A stretch of 64,000 bases of DNA from Pseudoduganella albidiflava. Lineage in GTDB: Bacteria; Pseudomonadota; Gammaproteobacteria; Burkholderiales; Burkholderiaceae_D. Both the position numbers and the translations under genes were made by a program. Below, one piece after another: positions 8,528 to 18,257 of this stretch. Every line of letters begins with the position of its first letter. The stretch's first letter is position 1. The notes beneath the pieces were generated by a model. It was not told the origin of the DNA and made no database searches. It worked only from the letters and a program-made list of their open reading frames with translations. The stretch spans positions 7,068,001 to 7,132,000 of the forward strand of contig NZ_CP036401.1 in NCBI RefSeq assembly GCF_004322755.1, given 5' to 3'.

Positions 8528-8580
8528 TGCAAATCCTGGGGGCAGACCGGTGGGCCTGGCCCCGGCCTTCGCTGTCGGGG
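8528..8580. repeat. Dispersed palindromic repeat, family B, degenerate copy
   Basis: The sequence begins GCAAATCCTGGGGGCAGACC, continues with GGGCCTGGCCCCGG and ends near GCTGTCGGGG. It is an imperfect version of the copy at 25632-25690 and lies in the 179-bp gap between bioB and mccA, the only sizeable gap in the liu/bio array. No gene is seen in this gap. Confidence 0.65.
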
Positions 8581-8677
8581 TACTGCATGCTCTTGTGGAG
8601 CGATTGAATAGGCTTGTGGCCTGTATCCGATACCAACATGCATCGCCGCGCCCTCTGGGGGGCGCTGGCGCGGTAAC

Positions 8678-9718
8678 TCAGCAGCCGCAGGCTTCCTTCT
8701 GCACCGACTCGAGCATGGCGGCGCGGGTCGACAGGCCCAGCTTGGCCAGCAGCGCGCGGTCGTCGTTCGCTTCCGGGTTGTCGGTCGTCAGCAGCTTGTC
8801 GCCATAGAAGATCGAGTTGGCACCGGCCATGAAGCACATGGCCTGCACGGCCTCGCCCAGTTCGCGGCGGCCGGCGGACAGGCGCACGCGCGCCTTCGGC
8901 ATCGTGATGCGCGCCACGGCGATCGTGCGCACGAATTCCAGCGGGTCGAGGCGGTCCAGGCCATGCAGCGGCGTGCCTTCCACCTGCACCAGGTGGTTGA
9001 TCGGCACCGATTCCGGATAAGGGTTCAGGTTCGCCAGCTGCGCGATCAGGCCGGCGCGCTGGTCGCGCGTCTCGCCCATGCCGACGATGCCGCCGCAGCA
9101 CACTTTCAGGCCGGCATCGCGCACGTGGCCCAGCGTGTCCAGGCGGTCCTGGTACTGGCGGGTGGAGATCACGTTGTCGTAGAACTCGGGCGCCGTGTCC
9201 AGGTTGTGGTTGTAGTAATCCAGGCCGGCGGCCTTCAGGCGTTCGGCCTGTTCCGCTTCCAGCATGCCCAGCGTGGCGCAGGTTTCCAGGCCCAGCGCCT
9301 TCACTTCGCGCACCATGGTTTCGACTTTTTCCATGTCGCGCTCTTTCGGGCTGCGCCAGGCGGCGCCCATGCAGAAGCGCGTGGCACCGTTTTCCTTGGC
9401 CTGCTTCGCCGCTTCCAGCACCGTTTCGGTATCGAGGATCTTCTTGGCCTCGACACCGGTGTCGTAGCGCGCGGCCTGCGGGCAGTAGCCGCAATCCTCT
9501 TCGCAGCCGCCGGTCTTGATCGACAGCAGCGTGGCCAGTTCCACGTCGCCATCCGGGAAGTTGGCGCGGTGCGCTTCCTGCGCGCGGAACATCAGTTCGT
9601 TGAACGGCAGTTCGAACAGGGCCAGCACTTCCTCGCGCGGCCACGTGGCCGACTCGGGCAGCTTGATGACCGCGGTCGGGCGGTGCAGGGCGACGGTTTT
9701 CGGTTCATGCAGGGACAT
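8678..9718 (-). CDS. bioB: Biotin synthase
   Basis: A 346-residue radical-SAM enzyme that inserts sulfur into dethiobiotin. The [4Fe-4S] motif C-x3-C-x2-C is visible as [12 protein letters not shown]. Other family blocks are [48 protein letters not shown] cut short here as [11 protein letters not shown], and SAGRRELG, with ARIT supplying the second-cluster Arg. ATG 9718 is chosen for its AAGGAAG ribosome site and because MSLHEP starts the conserved part. It ends in a cysteine-containing tail (EACGC). It is the last of four consecutive biotin genes. Confidence 0.96.
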   Translation of the reverse strand: MSLHEPKTVALHRPTAVIKLPESATWPREEVLALFELPFNELMFRAQEAHRANFPDGDVELATLLSIKTGGCEEDCGYCPQAARYDTGVEAKKILDTETVLEAAKQAKENGATRFCMGAAWRSPKERDMEKVETMVREVKALGLETCATLGMLEAEQAERLKAAGLDYYNHNLDTAPEFYDNVISTRQYQDRLDTLGHVRDAGLKVCCGGIVGMGETRDQRAGLIAQLANLNPYPESVPINHLVQVEGTPLHGLDRLDPLEFVRTIAVARITMPKARVRLSAGRRELGEAVQAMCFMAGANSIFYGDKLLTTDNPEANDDRALLAKLGLSTRAAMLESVQKEACGC

Positions 9719-9737
9719 CTGGTTCTTCCTTAAATGA

Positions 9738-10556
9738 TTATTTCGTGTTGCGGCGAGCCGGCCAGTTCGGCAGGCTCGTGAAATCCAGGTACTCGGCGGC
9801 GGCGGCGGCTGTCGCATCGGCCAGGCGCGGCACGCGGCCCAGCAACGGCGCCGGAATGCGGTCGGCCAGCGCCTCGATGTTTTCGTCGGCGAACGCCATC
9901 TCCGGTTCCAGCGCGTTGGCCACCCAGCCGACCAGCTTCAGGCCGCGCGCGGCGATCGCTTCCACGGTCAGCAGCGCGTGGTTGATGCAGCCCAGGCGCA
10001 TGCCCACCACCAGCACCACCGGCAGGTCCAGCTGCTGCGCCAGGTCGGCCGTATCATAGTTATCGGTCAGCGGCACGCGGAAGCCGCCGACGCCTTCGAC
10101 CACGCTGGCATCGCTGGCGGCGGCGACTTCCACGTAGGCGGCCAGGATCGGCACCGGGTCGATGGCGATGCCTTCCAGCGCGGCCGCGATGTGCGGCGCC
10201 GCCGGCTCCTTCAGCAGGAACGGCGTGGTGATCGACTGCGGCAGGTGCACGTTGCCGGCCGCTTCGAGCTGGTCGCAGTCATCGTTGTGCAGGCGGCCGC
10301 CGCGCGGCACGGCGCCGGCCGCCACGGGCTTCATGCCGCAAGCCTTCACGCCCTGGCGCACCAGGGCATGCAGCATGGCCGAGGAAACCAGCGTCTTGCC
10401 GATTTCCGTGTCGGTGCCTGTCACGAAGCAGGAAAAGCGTGGCGGAATACCGCTCGCGGCCAGGGCCGTGGCAGGTGCCGGGTCCACTTCCAGTTCCTCT
10501 TCGACTGTCGCGGGTGCGTCCACTACCGGAACGACCACCGGGTCTTCAAGCGCCAT
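9738..10556 (-). CDS. bioD: Dethiobiotin synthetase
   Basis: An ATP-dependent enzyme that closes the ureido ring of 7,8-diaminopelargonate. The P-loop is GTDTEIGKT, and MKPVAAG and [10 protein letters not shown] follow in family order. The protein has 272 residues because about 37 Val/Pro/Glu/Ala-rich residues precede the catalytic domain; most family members begin within a few residues of that domain. ATG 10556 has AAAGGAG upstream and overlaps the end of bioF by 11 bp. The extension may be a linker with no catalytic role, or translation might start further in, although no better ribosome site was seen there. Confidence 0.93.
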   Translation of the reverse strand: MALEDPVVVPVVDAPATVEEELEVDPAPATALAASGIPPRFSCFVTGTDTEIGKTLVSSAMLHALVRQGVKACGMKPVAAGAVPRGGRLHNDDCDQLEAAGNVHLPQSITTPFLLKEPAAPHIAAALEGIAIDPVPILAAYVEVAAASDASVVEGVGGFRVPLTDNYDTADLAQQLDLPVVLVVGMRLGCINHALLTVEAIAARGLKLVGWVANALEPEMAFADENIEALADRIPAPLLGRVPRLADATAAAAAEYLDFTSLPNWPARRNTK

Positions 10557-11754
10557 CTCGGCTCCTTTCCATCTGGGCATTGACTTCATTGATGCTGTCG
10601 ACCAGCCGGGCGACTTCCGCTTCCGCGTGGGCTGCCGACAGCGTGACGCGCAGCCGCGCCGAATCGGCCGGCACGGTGGGCGGGCGGATGCCGCCTACCC
10701 AGAAGCCGCGCTCGTACAGCGCGGCGGCGGCGTCCATCGTTGCCTGGTTGGCGCCGATGACGACGGGCTGGATCGCGGTTTGCGAAGGCAGCGCTGTCCA
10801 GCCCTTCAACCGCAGGCCATCGTGCCATTGTGCCACCAATCGGGCCAGGTGCGACCGGCGCTGGCGCCCCTCGTCGCCGGCGATGATGTCCAGGCTCGCC
10901 AGCAGCGCGTGCGCCAGCGCGGGCGGCGCCGCCGTCGTGAAGATGTAGGGGCGGGCGCGCTGCACCAGCGTGTCGATCACGGTGGCGTGCGCGGCAACGA
11001 AGGCGCCGCCGACCCCGGCGGCCTTGCCCAGCGTGCCCACGTAGACGAGGTAAGGCGAGCGCAGGCCGAAGTGCTCGAGCGCGCCGCGGCCATTCTCGCC
11101 CAGGGTGCCGAAGCCGTGCGCATCGTCGACCACCAGCCAGGCGCCATGCTTTTCGCACAGCGCCAGCAGTTCCGGCAGCGGCGCCACGGTGCCGTCCATC
11201 GAGAACACGGAATCGGTGACGACGATCTTGCTCGACGCACGGCTGGTGCCCAGCAGTTCGTCGAGCGCCTCGACGTCCGCATGCGGATACACCTTGACCG
11301 GTTTGCGCGACAGCCGGGCGCCATCGATCAGCGACGCGTGGTTCAGCGCTTCGCTGAAGATTTCCGTGTCCGGGTCGCCCACGGCCAGTGCGGTCAGTGC
11401 GGCCAGGTTGGCCATGTAGCCGGTGCTGAAGTACAGCGCGCGGGCCTCGACCAGGTGCGGGCCGGCGAAGTCCGCCAGCCGCTCTTCCAGCGCCGCGTGG
11501 GCGCGGCTGTGGCCACTGATCAGGTGCGAGGCGCCGCTGCCCGCACCATACAGGCCGGTACCCTCGCGCAGCGCGGCGGTAACGGCCGGATGCGCGGCCA
11601 GGCCCAGGTAATCGTTGCTGCAGAAGGCCAGCAGTTCGCGGCCATCCACCGTCACGCGCGGGCCGCATGGCGTGTCGACCGTGCGGCGCGTGCGGATCAG
11701 GCCCTGTTCGCGCAAGCCATCCAGGTTGGCGGCGAGTTGATCCAGCAAGTTCAT
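10546..11754 (-). CDS. bioF: 8-amino-7-oxononanoate synthase
   Basis: A 402-residue PLP enzyme of the alpha-oxoamine synthase family that condenses pimeloyl thioester with alanine. Visible blocks are [37 protein letters not shown] and the PLP-lysine motif [13 protein letters not shown]. The start ATG overlaps the bioA stop in an ATGA arrangement, which fixes the start and indicates translational coupling. The much longer open frame upstream is antisense-like shadow within bioA. Confidence 0.95.
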   Translation of the reverse strand: MNLLDQLAANLDGLREQGLIRTRRTVDTPCGPRVTVDGRELLAFCSNDYLGLAAHPAVTAALREGTGLYGAGSGASHLISGHSRAHAALEERLADFAGPHLVEARALYFSTGYMANLAALTALAVGDPDTEIFSEALNHASLIDGARLSRKPVKVYPHADVEALDELLGTSRASSKIVVTDSVFSMDGTVAPLPELLALCEKHGAWLVVDDAHGFGTLGENGRGALEHFGLRSPYLVYVGTLGKAAGVGGAFVAAHATVIDTLVQRARPYIFTTAAPPALAHALLASLDIIAGDEGRQRRSHLARLVAQWHDGLRLKGWTALPSQTAIQPVVIGANQATMDAAAALYERGFWVGGIRPPTVPADSARLRVTLSAAHAEAEVARLVDSINEVNAQMERSRDGA

Positions 11755-13094
11755 CCTGCCTCCGCGAGCGTTTGTTCGAAGACGGCCTGCGTGCGCGTGG
11801 CCAGGCCGGCGATCTCCTCGTCGTCGAGGATATAGGGCGGCATCAAGTAGACGGTCGAGCCGATCGGCCGCAGCAGCAGTTCGTTGCGCGTGGCGTTGGC
11901 GAAGAAGCGGCGCGAGAACGTCTTGTCGACATCGGTCGCGTCGAACGCCAGGATCATGCCGCGCTGGCGCAGGTTTTTTACCCGTGCGTGATCGGCCAGC
12001 GGCGCCATCGCCGCGCCCAGCGCGGCGGCACGGGCGCGGTTGGCCTCCAGCACGTTGTCCTGCTCGAAGATGTCGAGCGTGGCCAGCGCCGCGCGGCATG
12101 CCAGCGGGTTGCCGGTGTAGGAATGCGAGTGCAGGAAGCCGCGCGTGATGTCGGCGCTGTAGAAGGCCTGGTAGATCTCGTCCCTGGTCAGCACCAGCGA
12201 CAGCGGCAGGTAGCCGCCGCTGATGCCCTTCGACAGCGTGACGAAGTCCGGCCAGATGCCGGCCTGCTCGCAGGCGAAGAAGGTGCCGGTGCGGCCGCAG
12301 CCCACCGCGATTTCATCGAGGATCAGGTGCACGCCATGTTTGTCGCACAGTTCGCGCACCAGTCGCAGGTAGAGCGGATCGTGCATCGCCATGCCGGCCG
12401 CGCACTGTACCAGCGGCTCGATGATGATGGCGGCGATCCGGTCCGCTTTCTCTTCGAACAGGCGCTGCACGTCCGCCGCGGCGCGGCGTGCCACGTCCTG
12501 CACGGTTTCGCCATCGCGGGCCTGGCGCGCATCGGGCGACATCACGGTCTGCGTGGCGCGCAGCAGCGGGCCGTAGGCATCCTTGAACAGCGCCACGTCG
12601 GTAACGGCCAGCGCGCCGATCGTCTCGCCGTGGTAGCTGCCTTGCAGGCAGACGAATTCCTGCTTGTCGCCGCGCCCGGCGTTGCGCCAGCTGTGGAAAC
12701 TCATCTTCAGCGCGATCTCGACGGCCGAGGCGCCGTCCGACGCGTAGAACGCGTGCCCCAGCACGCCGCCGGTCAGCGCGGACAGCCGTTCCGACAGGCG
12801 GATCACCGGCTCATGGGTGAAGCCGGCCAGCATGGCGTGCTCCAGCAAATCCAGCTGGTCGCGCAGCGCCGCGTTGATGCGCGGGTTGGCGTGGCCGAAC
12901 AGGTTGACCCACCACGAGCTGATCGCGTCGAGGTAGCGCCGGCCGTCGTGGTCGTACAGCCAGGCGCCGCGGCCGTGGCTGACGGGGATCAGCGGCACAC
13001 GATCTTCATCACGCGCGTGGTGCTGCATCTGGGTACATGGGTGCCACACGCTTTTCAGGCTGCGCGACACCCAGTCGCTGGTTTGATCTGTCAA
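11751..13094 (-). CDS. bioA: Adenosylmethionine-8-amino-7-oxononanoate aminotransferase
   Basis: A 447-residue class III aminotransferase that makes 7,8-diaminopelargonate with SAM as amino donor. The conserved beginning WHPCTQM is characteristic of BioA, as is [11 protein letters not shown]. The PLP-binding lysine lies in [13 protein letters not shown] and the cofactor Asp in [14 protein letters not shown]. It is the first gene of the bioA-F-D-B block and starts 17 bp after the stop of the liuC-like hydratase, so the block appears to be read from the liu promoter region or from a promoter inside liuC. Confidence 0.95.
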   Translation of the reverse strand: MTDQTSDWVSRSLKSVWHPCTQMQHHARDEDRVPLIPVSHGRGAWLYDHDGRRYLDAISSWWVNLFGHANPRINAALRDQLDLLEHAMLAGFTHEPVIRLSERLSALTGGVLGHAFYASDGASAVEIALKMSFHSWRNAGRGDKQEFVCLQGSYHGETIGALAVTDVALFKDAYGPLLRATQTVMSPDARQARDGETVQDVARRAAADVQRLFEEKADRIAAIIIEPLVQCAAGMAMHDPLYLRLVRELCDKHGVHLILDEIAVGCGRTGTFFACEQAGIWPDFVTLSKGISGGYLPLSLVLTRDEIYQAFYSADITRGFLHSHSYTGNPLACRAALATLDIFEQDNVLEANRARAAALGAAMAPLADHARVKNLRQRGMILAFDATDVDKTFSRRFFANATRNELLLRPIGSTVYLMPPYILDDEEIAGLATRTQAVFEQTLAEAG

Positions 13095-13111
13095 GACTGA
13101 AACTCCAAAAA

Positions 13112-13897
13112 TCAGGTGAGCCAGGAAGGCTTCCTCTTCTCAAGGAACGCGGCCACGCCTTCGCGGCCTTCGCCCGAGGCGCGGATGTGCGCGATGCGGT
13201 GGGCGGTATCGGCCACCAGCGCATCCGTGACGGGCTGGTGGGCGATCTCGCGCACCAGCGCCTTGGCCTCGCGCACGGCATTGGGGCTGTTGGCGGCCAG
13301 CGCGCCGGCCACCGCGGCCACCTGGCCATCCAGCGACGACGCGGTGGCCACTTCGTGCACGAAGCCGATGCGCAGCGCTTCCCTGGCATTGAAACGTTCG
13401 GCGGTGAGGAAGTAGCGCCGCGCGGCGTTCTCCCCCATCGCCTTGATGACATACGGCGAGATGGTGGCCGGGATCAGGCCCAGTTTCACCTCGCTCAGGC
13501 AGAACTGCGCTTCCTCGGCGACGATCGCGATATCGCACGCGGCCACCAGCCCCACGCCGCCGCCGTAGCAGTCGCCGTGCACCTTGGCCACCACGGGCTT
13601 CGGGCATGCGTGGATGGTGCGCAGCATGTTCGCCAGCGCCATGGCGTCGGCCCGGTTCTCGTCGTCCGAGTAGCCGGCCATTTTCTTCATCCAGTTCAGG
13701 TCCGCGCCGGCGCAGTAGGCCGCGCCGTTCGCGGCCAGCACGATGGCGCGGATCCCGTCGACCTGGCCCAGCGCCGTGAAGGCGGCCGTCAGTTCGGCGA
13801 TCGACTGTTCGTTGAACGCGTTGCGCACATCCGGGCGGTTCAGCGTGACGGTGGCGACGGCGCCGGCCGTGTCGAGGGTGAGGGTGTCGTAGTTCAT
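13112..13897 (-). CDS. liuC: Methylglutaconyl-CoA hydratase (enoyl-CoA hydratase family)
   Basis: A 261-residue crotonase-fold protein. Family landmarks are VATVTLNRPDVRNAFN, the oxyanion-hole block AAYCAGADLNWMK, and GDCYGGGVGLVAACDIAI followed by SEVKLGLIPATISPYV with the catalytic Glu region. Placement directly after mccB and in the same array as mccA and HMG-CoA lyase assigns it to hydration of 3-methylglutaconyl-CoA. ATG 13897 is chosen because TAAGGAA precedes it; the longer frame would overlap the mccB stop. Confidence 0.9.
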   Translation of the reverse strand: MNYDTLTLDTAGAVATVTLNRPDVRNAFNEQSIAELTAAFTALGQVDGIRAIVLAANGAAYCAGADLNWMKKMAGYSDDENRADAMALANMLRTIHACPKPVVAKVHGDCYGGGVGLVAACDIAIVAEEAQFCLSEVKLGLIPATISPYVIKAMGENAARRYFLTAERFNAREALRIGFVHEVATASSLDGQVAAVAGALAANSPNAVREAKALVREIAHQPVTDALVADTAHRIAHIRASGEGREGVAAFLEKRKPSWLT

Positions 13898-13907
13898 GCT
13901 GGGTTCC

Positions 13908-15524
13908 TTACATGCGGAAGACACCGAACTTCGTGTCGGGAATGGGGGCGTTCAGCGCCGCCGACAGGCCCAGGGCCAGCACGGTGCGGGTATCGGCCGG
14001 GTCGATGATGCCGTCATCCCACAGCCGCGCACTGGCATAGTAGGGATGGCCCTGGTGTTCATACTGTTCCTTGATGGGCTGCTTGAACGCGGCTTCCTCG
14101 TCCTGCGACCATTGCCCGCCCTTGGCTTCGATGCCGTCGCGCTTGACGGTGGCCAGCACGGAGGCGGCCTGCTCGCCACCCATCACGGAAATGCGCGCGT
14201 TCGGCCACATCCACAGGAAACGCGGCGAATACGCGCGGCCGCACATGCCGTAATTGCCGGCGCCGAAACTGCCGCCGATGATCACCGTGAACTTCGGTAC
14301 CGCGGCCGTGGCGACAGCGGTGACCATCTTGGCGCCGTTGCGGGCGATGCCTTCGTTCTCGTACTTGCGGCCCACCATGAAGCCGGTGATGTTCTGCAGG
14401 AAGACCAGGGGGATCTTGCGCTGGCAGCACAGCTCGATGAAGTGGGTGCCCTTCAGCGCCGATTCCGAGAACAGGATGCCGTTGTTGGCGACGATCCCCA
14501 CCGGCATGCCGTGGATGTGGGCGAAGCCGCACACCAGCGTGGTGCCGTAGCGGGCCTTGAATTCATCGAACTCGCTGCCGTCGACGATGCGCGCGATGAC
14601 TTCGCGGATATCGAACGGCTTGCGGGTGTCGACGGGGATCACGCCGTACAGCTCTTCCGGCGCGTATTTCGGTTCCACCACTTCGCGCATATGAGATTGC
14701 AACTGAGTGTGCGGCTTCTGGCGGTTCAGGTGCGAGACGATGTTGCGTGCCAGGGCCAGCGCGTGGGTGTCGTTCTGCGCCAGGTGGTCGGCCACGCCGG
14801 AGAGGCGCGTGTGCACGTCGCCGCCGCCCAGGTCTTCCGCCGTGACCACTTCGCCGGTGGCCGCCTTCACCAGCGGCGGGCCGCCCAGGAAGATCGTGCC
14901 CTGTTCCTTGACGATGATCGATTCGTCGCTCATCGCCGGTACATACGCGCCGCCCGCTGTGCAGGAGCCCATCACCACGGCGATTTGCGGAATGCCCTGC
15001 GCGGACAGGTTGGCCTGGTTGTAGAAGATGCGGCCGAAGTGGTCGCGGTCGGGGAACACTTCATCCTGGTTCGGCAGGTTGGCGCCGCCGGAATCGACCA
15101 GGTAGATGCACGGCAGCCGGTTTTGCTCGGCGATCTCCTGCGCGCGCAGGTGTTTCTTCACCGTCATCGGGTAATACGTGCCGCCCTTTACCGTGGCGTC
15201 GTTGCAGACGATGACGCATTCCTGGCCGGACACCCGGCCGATGCCGGTGATGATGCCGGCCGATGGCGCGGCGCCGTCATACATTTCATAAGCGGCCAGC
15301 TGGGAGAATTCGAGGAACGGCGTGCCGGGATCGAGCAGCAGGCGCACCCGCTCGCGCGGCAGCAGCTTGCCACGCGCGGTGTGCTTCGCGCTGGCCGCCT
15401 GGCCGCCACCCTCGGCCACCTGGGCGACGCGGGCGCGCAGGTCGTCCACCAGGGCCTCCATGGCGGCGGCGTTGGCGCGGAAGTCTTCGCTGCGCGGATT
15501 GAGTTTGCTGTCGATGTGCGGCAT
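13908..15524 (-). CDS. liuB: Methylcrotonyl-CoA carboxylase carboxyltransferase (beta) subunit
   Basis: A 538-residue carboxyltransferase. The order of blocks matches Mcc[98 protein letters not shown] and [33 protein letters not shown] is typical of methylcrotonyl- rather than propionyl-CoA carboxylases. The start has AAGGGGA upstream. It is the first recognised liu gene; isovaleryl-CoA dehydrogenase and a liu regulator were not found nearby. Confidence 0.95.
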   Translation of the reverse strand: MPHIDSKLNPRSEDFRANAAAMEALVDDLRARVAQVAEGGGQAASAKHTARGKLLPRERVRLLLDPGTPFLEFSQLAAYEMYDGAAPSAGIITGIGRVSGQECVIVCNDATVKGGTYYPMTVKKHLRAQEIAEQNRLPCIYLVDSGGANLPNQDEVFPDRDHFGRIFYNQANLSAQGIPQIAVVMGSCTAGGAYVPAMSDESIIVKEQGTIFLGGPPLVKAATGEVVTAEDLGGGDVHTRLSGVADHLAQNDTHALALARNIVSHLNRQKPHTQLQSHMREVVEPKYAPEELYGVIPVDTRKPFDIREVIARIVDGSEFDEFKARYGTTLVCGFAHIHGMPVGIVANNGILFSESALKGTHFIELCCQRKIPLVFLQNITGFMVGRKYENEGIARNGAKMVTAVATAAVPKFTVIIGGSFGAGNYGMCGRAYSPRFLWMWPNARISVMGGEQAASVLATVKRDGIEAKGGQWSQDEEAAFKQPIKEQYEHQGHPYYASARLWDDGIIDPADTRTVLALGLSAALNAPIPDTKFGVFRM

Positions 15525-15536
15525 GCGGTGTCCCCT

Positions 15537-16007
15537 TTATTCTTTGATCGGAAAATCTCCGTCGACGTAGAACCAGCGCGGCGTGCCGCCGAGGGCCGGG
15601 TCGGGCTCGCGCAGGAAGCGGCTGATCTCGTGCAGGCGCTGGCCCTTGCCGTGCTGGCGGAAGCGCGCCACGAACTCCACATAGTCCTGGTCCGGGTGAT
15701 CCTGGCCGGCGAAATCAGCTTTACGTTGACGTAAACGTAAAGTCGATTTTACCTCAAGTCCCAGCCATTGCAACGGCTCATCCGGATCGACGATCCGCTC
15801 GGTCGGGCGGGTGCTGGGATGCCAGGTGGCCAGCAGGTAGGGTTCGTTCTTCAGCGTGTAGGCCGTGTAGCGCGAGCGCATCAGCAGCTCGGCCGTGGCG
15901 GGCAGCGCGCTGCCGTCAACGAACCCGTCAAGATATGGGCCGCAGCACGCCGCCAGCGACGGCCCACCGCCGCAAGGGCACCCGGCCGGGGTCTTCGTCT
16001 TGGACAT
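15537..16007 (-). CDS. YchJ family protein (UPF0225) with SEC-C-like zinc motif
   Basis: A 156-residue protein. The N-terminal cysteine cluster (CPCGGG near 10-15 and CC near 21-22) resembles the SEC-C zinc-binding motif. It is followed by the family signature LMRSRYTAYTLKNEPYLLATWHP and an NTF2-like body ending in WFYVDGDFP. Function is unknown. It lies 12 bp upstream of mccB on the same strand, so it may be co-transcribed with the liu genes. A near-ideal regulatory palindrome lies inside its coding sequence (15719-15742). Confidence 0.85.
   Translation of the reverse strand: MSKTKTPAGCPCGGGPSLAACCGPYLDGFVDGSALPATAELLMRSRYTAYTLKNEPYLLATWHPSTRPTERIVDPDEPLQWLGLEVKSTLRLRQRKADFAGQDHPDQDYVEFVARFRQHGKGQRLHEISRFLREPDPALGGTPRWFYVDGDFPIKE
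15719..15742. promoter_or_regulatory. Candidate LiuR-type operator (perfect 9-bp inverted repeat)
   Basis: CTTTACGTT (15719-15727) and AACGTAAAG (15734-15742) form a perfect inverted repeat around the 6-bp spacer GACGTA. TTTACGT/ACGTAAA half-sites resemble, from memory of published comparative genomics, the operator of the MerR-family branched-chain catabolism regulator LiuR. It is about 195 bp upstream of the mccB start, inside the ychJ-like gene. The repeat is seen directly; the regulator assignment is inference. Confidence 0.6.
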
Positions 16008-16084
16008 GGCAGGTCGGACAATGAAAAGGCGACATTATCCGCCATAACGCCCCGGCACCGCTCGCACCACGAAAAGTTGCCAGG

Positions 16085-16150
16085 AAAATGGGGACGTACC
16101 CCATTTTTGAGGAAACATTTCAAATTAATTGGAGCCTGTCACTGGTTTTC
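16085..16150. repeat. Dispersed hairpin repeat, family A, copy 3
   Basis: AAAATGGGG and CCCCATTTT (16085-16093 and 16099-16107) form a hairpin, followed by the family core GGAAACATTTCAAATTAA and GAGCCTGTCACTG as in copy 1. The repeat overlaps the 3' end of the DadA-like gene and supplies its TGA stop codon. Confidence 0.8.
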
Positions 16151-17419
16151 GCGGGGCCAGGCGAGGAAGTCGAGGGGGAACGGGGTGGGGCGGCCGGTCA
16201 TCAGGTCGGCGAGCAGGGCGGCGGTGCCGCAGGCGAAGGTGAAACCGAGGGGGCCGTGGCCCACGTTCAGCCACAGGTTGCCGTGCCGGGTGGGGCCGAG
16301 GAGCGGGGCGCTGTTCGGGGTGGCGGGGCGCAGCCCGGCCCACGGTTCCATGCGCGAGTAGTCGGCGGCGGTGGGCATCGTCTCGCGCACCAGGCGCGCC
16401 AGGCCGGCCACGCGGCGGGCGTCCAGAGACGTGTCTTCGCCCACCATGTCGACCATCGCGGCCACGCGCAGCTGCTTGCCGATGCGGGCGTACAGCGTCT
16501 TGCGTTCGAAATCCGTCACGCTGATCTCGGGCGCCGTGTGCTGGTCGCCGATCGGCGCGCTCAGGCTGTAGCCCTTCAATGGATACAGCGGCAGCGCGAT
16601 GCCGGCGGTGGCGGCCAGGCCGCGGCTCTGGATCCCGGCCGCCAGCACGAACTGCTCGCCCGTCACCCAGCCGGTGTCCGTCTGCACGGCCGAGACCCTG
16701 CCGTTTTCCGTGAACAGGCACGTCGCGTTGGCGTGGATGACGCCGTCGAAGCGGGGATGCGCCTGGAGTTGCCGTTCCAGGGCCACGCAGAATGCGTGGC
16801 AATCGGCCACCGCCTCGCCGGCATTGAAGATGCCCCCGGCAAGCCGTGGCGCCAGCGCGGCCAGGGCCGGTTCCAGCGCGGCGGTGTCGGCTCCGGACAG
16901 CACGCGGCGCCGGTTGTCCGGATCGGGCCTGGCGACGGCGGCATCGAATGCCGCCCGCGAGCGGTACACGACGAGCTTTCCCGCATCGCGCCAGCCGAAT
17001 TGCGCCAGCGGCACGGCCGGTTCCAGTTGCGCCATCATGCGCCGGCTGTGTTCCCCCAGTTCCAGCAGCTTGGTGGTGGTGCGCCGGTTGCTGGCCGCGT
17101 TGCAGTTGGCGAGGAACCTGGCAAGCCAGCGCCACTGCCGCATGTCCGCTTCCGGCTTGAAGCGCAGCGGGCCTGCCTCCTGGAACAGCCATTGCAGCGC
17201 TTTCCACGGCACGCCCGCATCGGCCAGCGGCGACACGTACCGGTAGCTCAGCTGCCCGCCGTTGCGGTAGCTGGCACCGTTCCCGACGGCGGGCGCGCGC
17301 TCGACCAGGGCGACGCGAAAGCCGGCCTCCATCAGCCACCAGGCCGACGTGAGGCCGACGACGCCGCCGCCGATGACGACCACCTGGTGTTCTTTGTGCT
17401 GCATGCTGCCGATATCCAT
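16139..17419 (-). CDS. D-amino acid dehydrogenase-like FAD oxidoreductase (DadA family)
   Basis: A 426-residue flavoprotein of the DAO family. The Rossmann dinucleotide motif VVVIGGGVVGLTSAWWLMEAG is near residues 13-33 (VIGGGVVGL as its core), with the second conserved block NGASYRNGGQLSYRYVSPLA typical of DadA. C-terminal FAD contacts are seen in WAGLRPATPNSAPLLGPT and NVGHGPLGFTFACGTAALLADL. DadA oxidises D-amino acids to keto acids at the inner membrane, feeding the respiratory chain. The substrate is inferred from the family; D-alanine from wall turnover would suit the nearby murein genes. A possible second start (MQHKEH) lies five codons in. The last codons and the stop lie in a family A repeat. 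Confidence 0.85.
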   Translation of the reverse strand: MDIGSMQHKEHQVVVIGGGVVGLTSAWWLMEAGFRVALVERAPAVGNGASYRNGGQLSYRYVSPLADAGVPWKALQWLFQEAGPLRFKPEADMRQWRWLARFLANCNAASNRRTTTKLLELGEHSRRMMAQLEPAVPLAQFGWRDAGKLVVYRSRAAFDAAVARPDPDNRRRVLSGADTAALEPALAALAPRLAGGIFNAGEAVADCHAFCVALERQLQAHPRFDGVIHANATCLFTENGRVSAVQTDTGWVTGEQFVLAAGIQSRGLAATAGIALPLYPLKGYSLSAPIGDQHTAPEISVTDFERKTLYARIGKQLRVAAMVDMVGEDTSLDARRVAGLARLVRETMPTAADYSRMEPWAGLRPATPNSAPLLGPTRHGNLWLNVGHGPLGFTFACGTAALLADLMTGRPTPFPLDFLAWPRENQ

Positions 17420-17591
17420 GTCAGGTAAGGATGCCGCGACGACCGGCCGGCATCAAAGGCTCGGGCCGGGTCCTCGAGTCGCCGTTGGGAGGATACGATG
17501 CGTGGCGCACCGATGCCTGTCCTGTTGCGTGCCTGTGCATGAACCGGCGCCCGGGCGCGCGATCCATGCCGGGCCCGGGAAGCATTGCGGC

Positions 17592-17625
17592 TGTTGAGAA
17601 AACGAATGGGGCGGCAGCGCCGCCC
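17592..17625 (-). terminator. Probable rho-independent terminator
   Basis: GGGCGGC (17609-17615) and GCCGCCC (17619-17625) form a strong stem with a 3-base loop. Read on the minus strand it is followed by CATTCGTTTTCTC, a short T-rich tract. It lies 21 bp beyond the stop of the small secreted-protein gene. Confidence 0.55.
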
Positions 17626-17645
17626 GGCAAGCTTGGGGTGCCGTG

Positions 17646-18119
17646 TTACTTCTTCTTCTGGAGGTTCATGGCGCGCACGAATGCCACGTTGGCGCGCTGT
17701 TCCTTGGTGAACGTGGCCAGCAAGTCGGCGGCGCCTTTCTTGTCCATCGATTCCTCGAACATGACATAGAAGCCGGCATGGAACATGGCGAGCATGGTCA
17801 GCGCATAGTCGCGGCTCGACAGGTTATGGCGCTTCAGCGTCGCCATGGCCACCTTGTCCGACTCGATCTTGCGCATCACTTCCTCGGCGGTCGGGCCGCC
17901 GTTGTCTTTCTTGCCTTTTTTGCCGTTGTCCTCGTCGTCATCGTCGTCCTTCGGCTGGTAGCCGGACTTTTCGAGCTCGACCTCGATGGCTTTCAGCTTC
18001 GTGAAGACATCCTTCGTCAGCAGGTAATGGTCGGGATCGAGCTTGGCTGCGCCTGCCGCGCCGGAGCAGGCGATGCCGACAGCGAGAAGTACGGCGGAGA
18101 TGGTGCGGAACAACTTCAT
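17646..18119 (-). CDS. Small secreted protein of unknown function
   Basis: A 157-residue protein that I do not recognise. A Sec signal peptide is clear (MKLFRTISAVLLAVGIACSGAAGA, about 1-24). A predicted helix is followed by an unusual charged stretch near residues 55-75 (KDDDDDEDNGKKGKKD), then a helical C-terminal part ending in three lysines. ATG 18119 is chosen because the signal peptide starts there; the longer frame adds an unlikely N-terminus. A terminator-like hairpin follows. It is monocistronic and divergent from the GntR regulator gene. Confidence 0.7.
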   Translation of the reverse strand: MKLFRTISAVLLAVGIACSGAAGAAKLDPDHYLLTKDVFTKLKAIEVELEKSGYQPKDDDDDEDNGKKGKKDNGGPTAEEVMRKIESDKVAMATLKRHNLSSRDYALTMLAMFHAGFYVMFEESMDKKGAADLLATFTKEQRANVAFVRAMNLQKKK

Positions 18120-18257
18120 TATTAACCTCTTGTCAGGGCGGCAACGGGCGCCGTTAGTCAGGGACTGGATGGAAACGCCGCCTGCGGCGCTTCGTGCGGG
18201 ATGAAAACAGCGGGCATTGTCCTTCACCGTTAAACTAGAAGGTATAGGAGAATTGTC

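Noticed and set aside
10400..10425. CGGTGCCTGTCACGA resembles repeat family A
   Set aside because: It encodes the conserved BioD P-loop region (CFVTGTDTE), has no partner arm and lacks the AT-rich core, so it is a coding coincidence.
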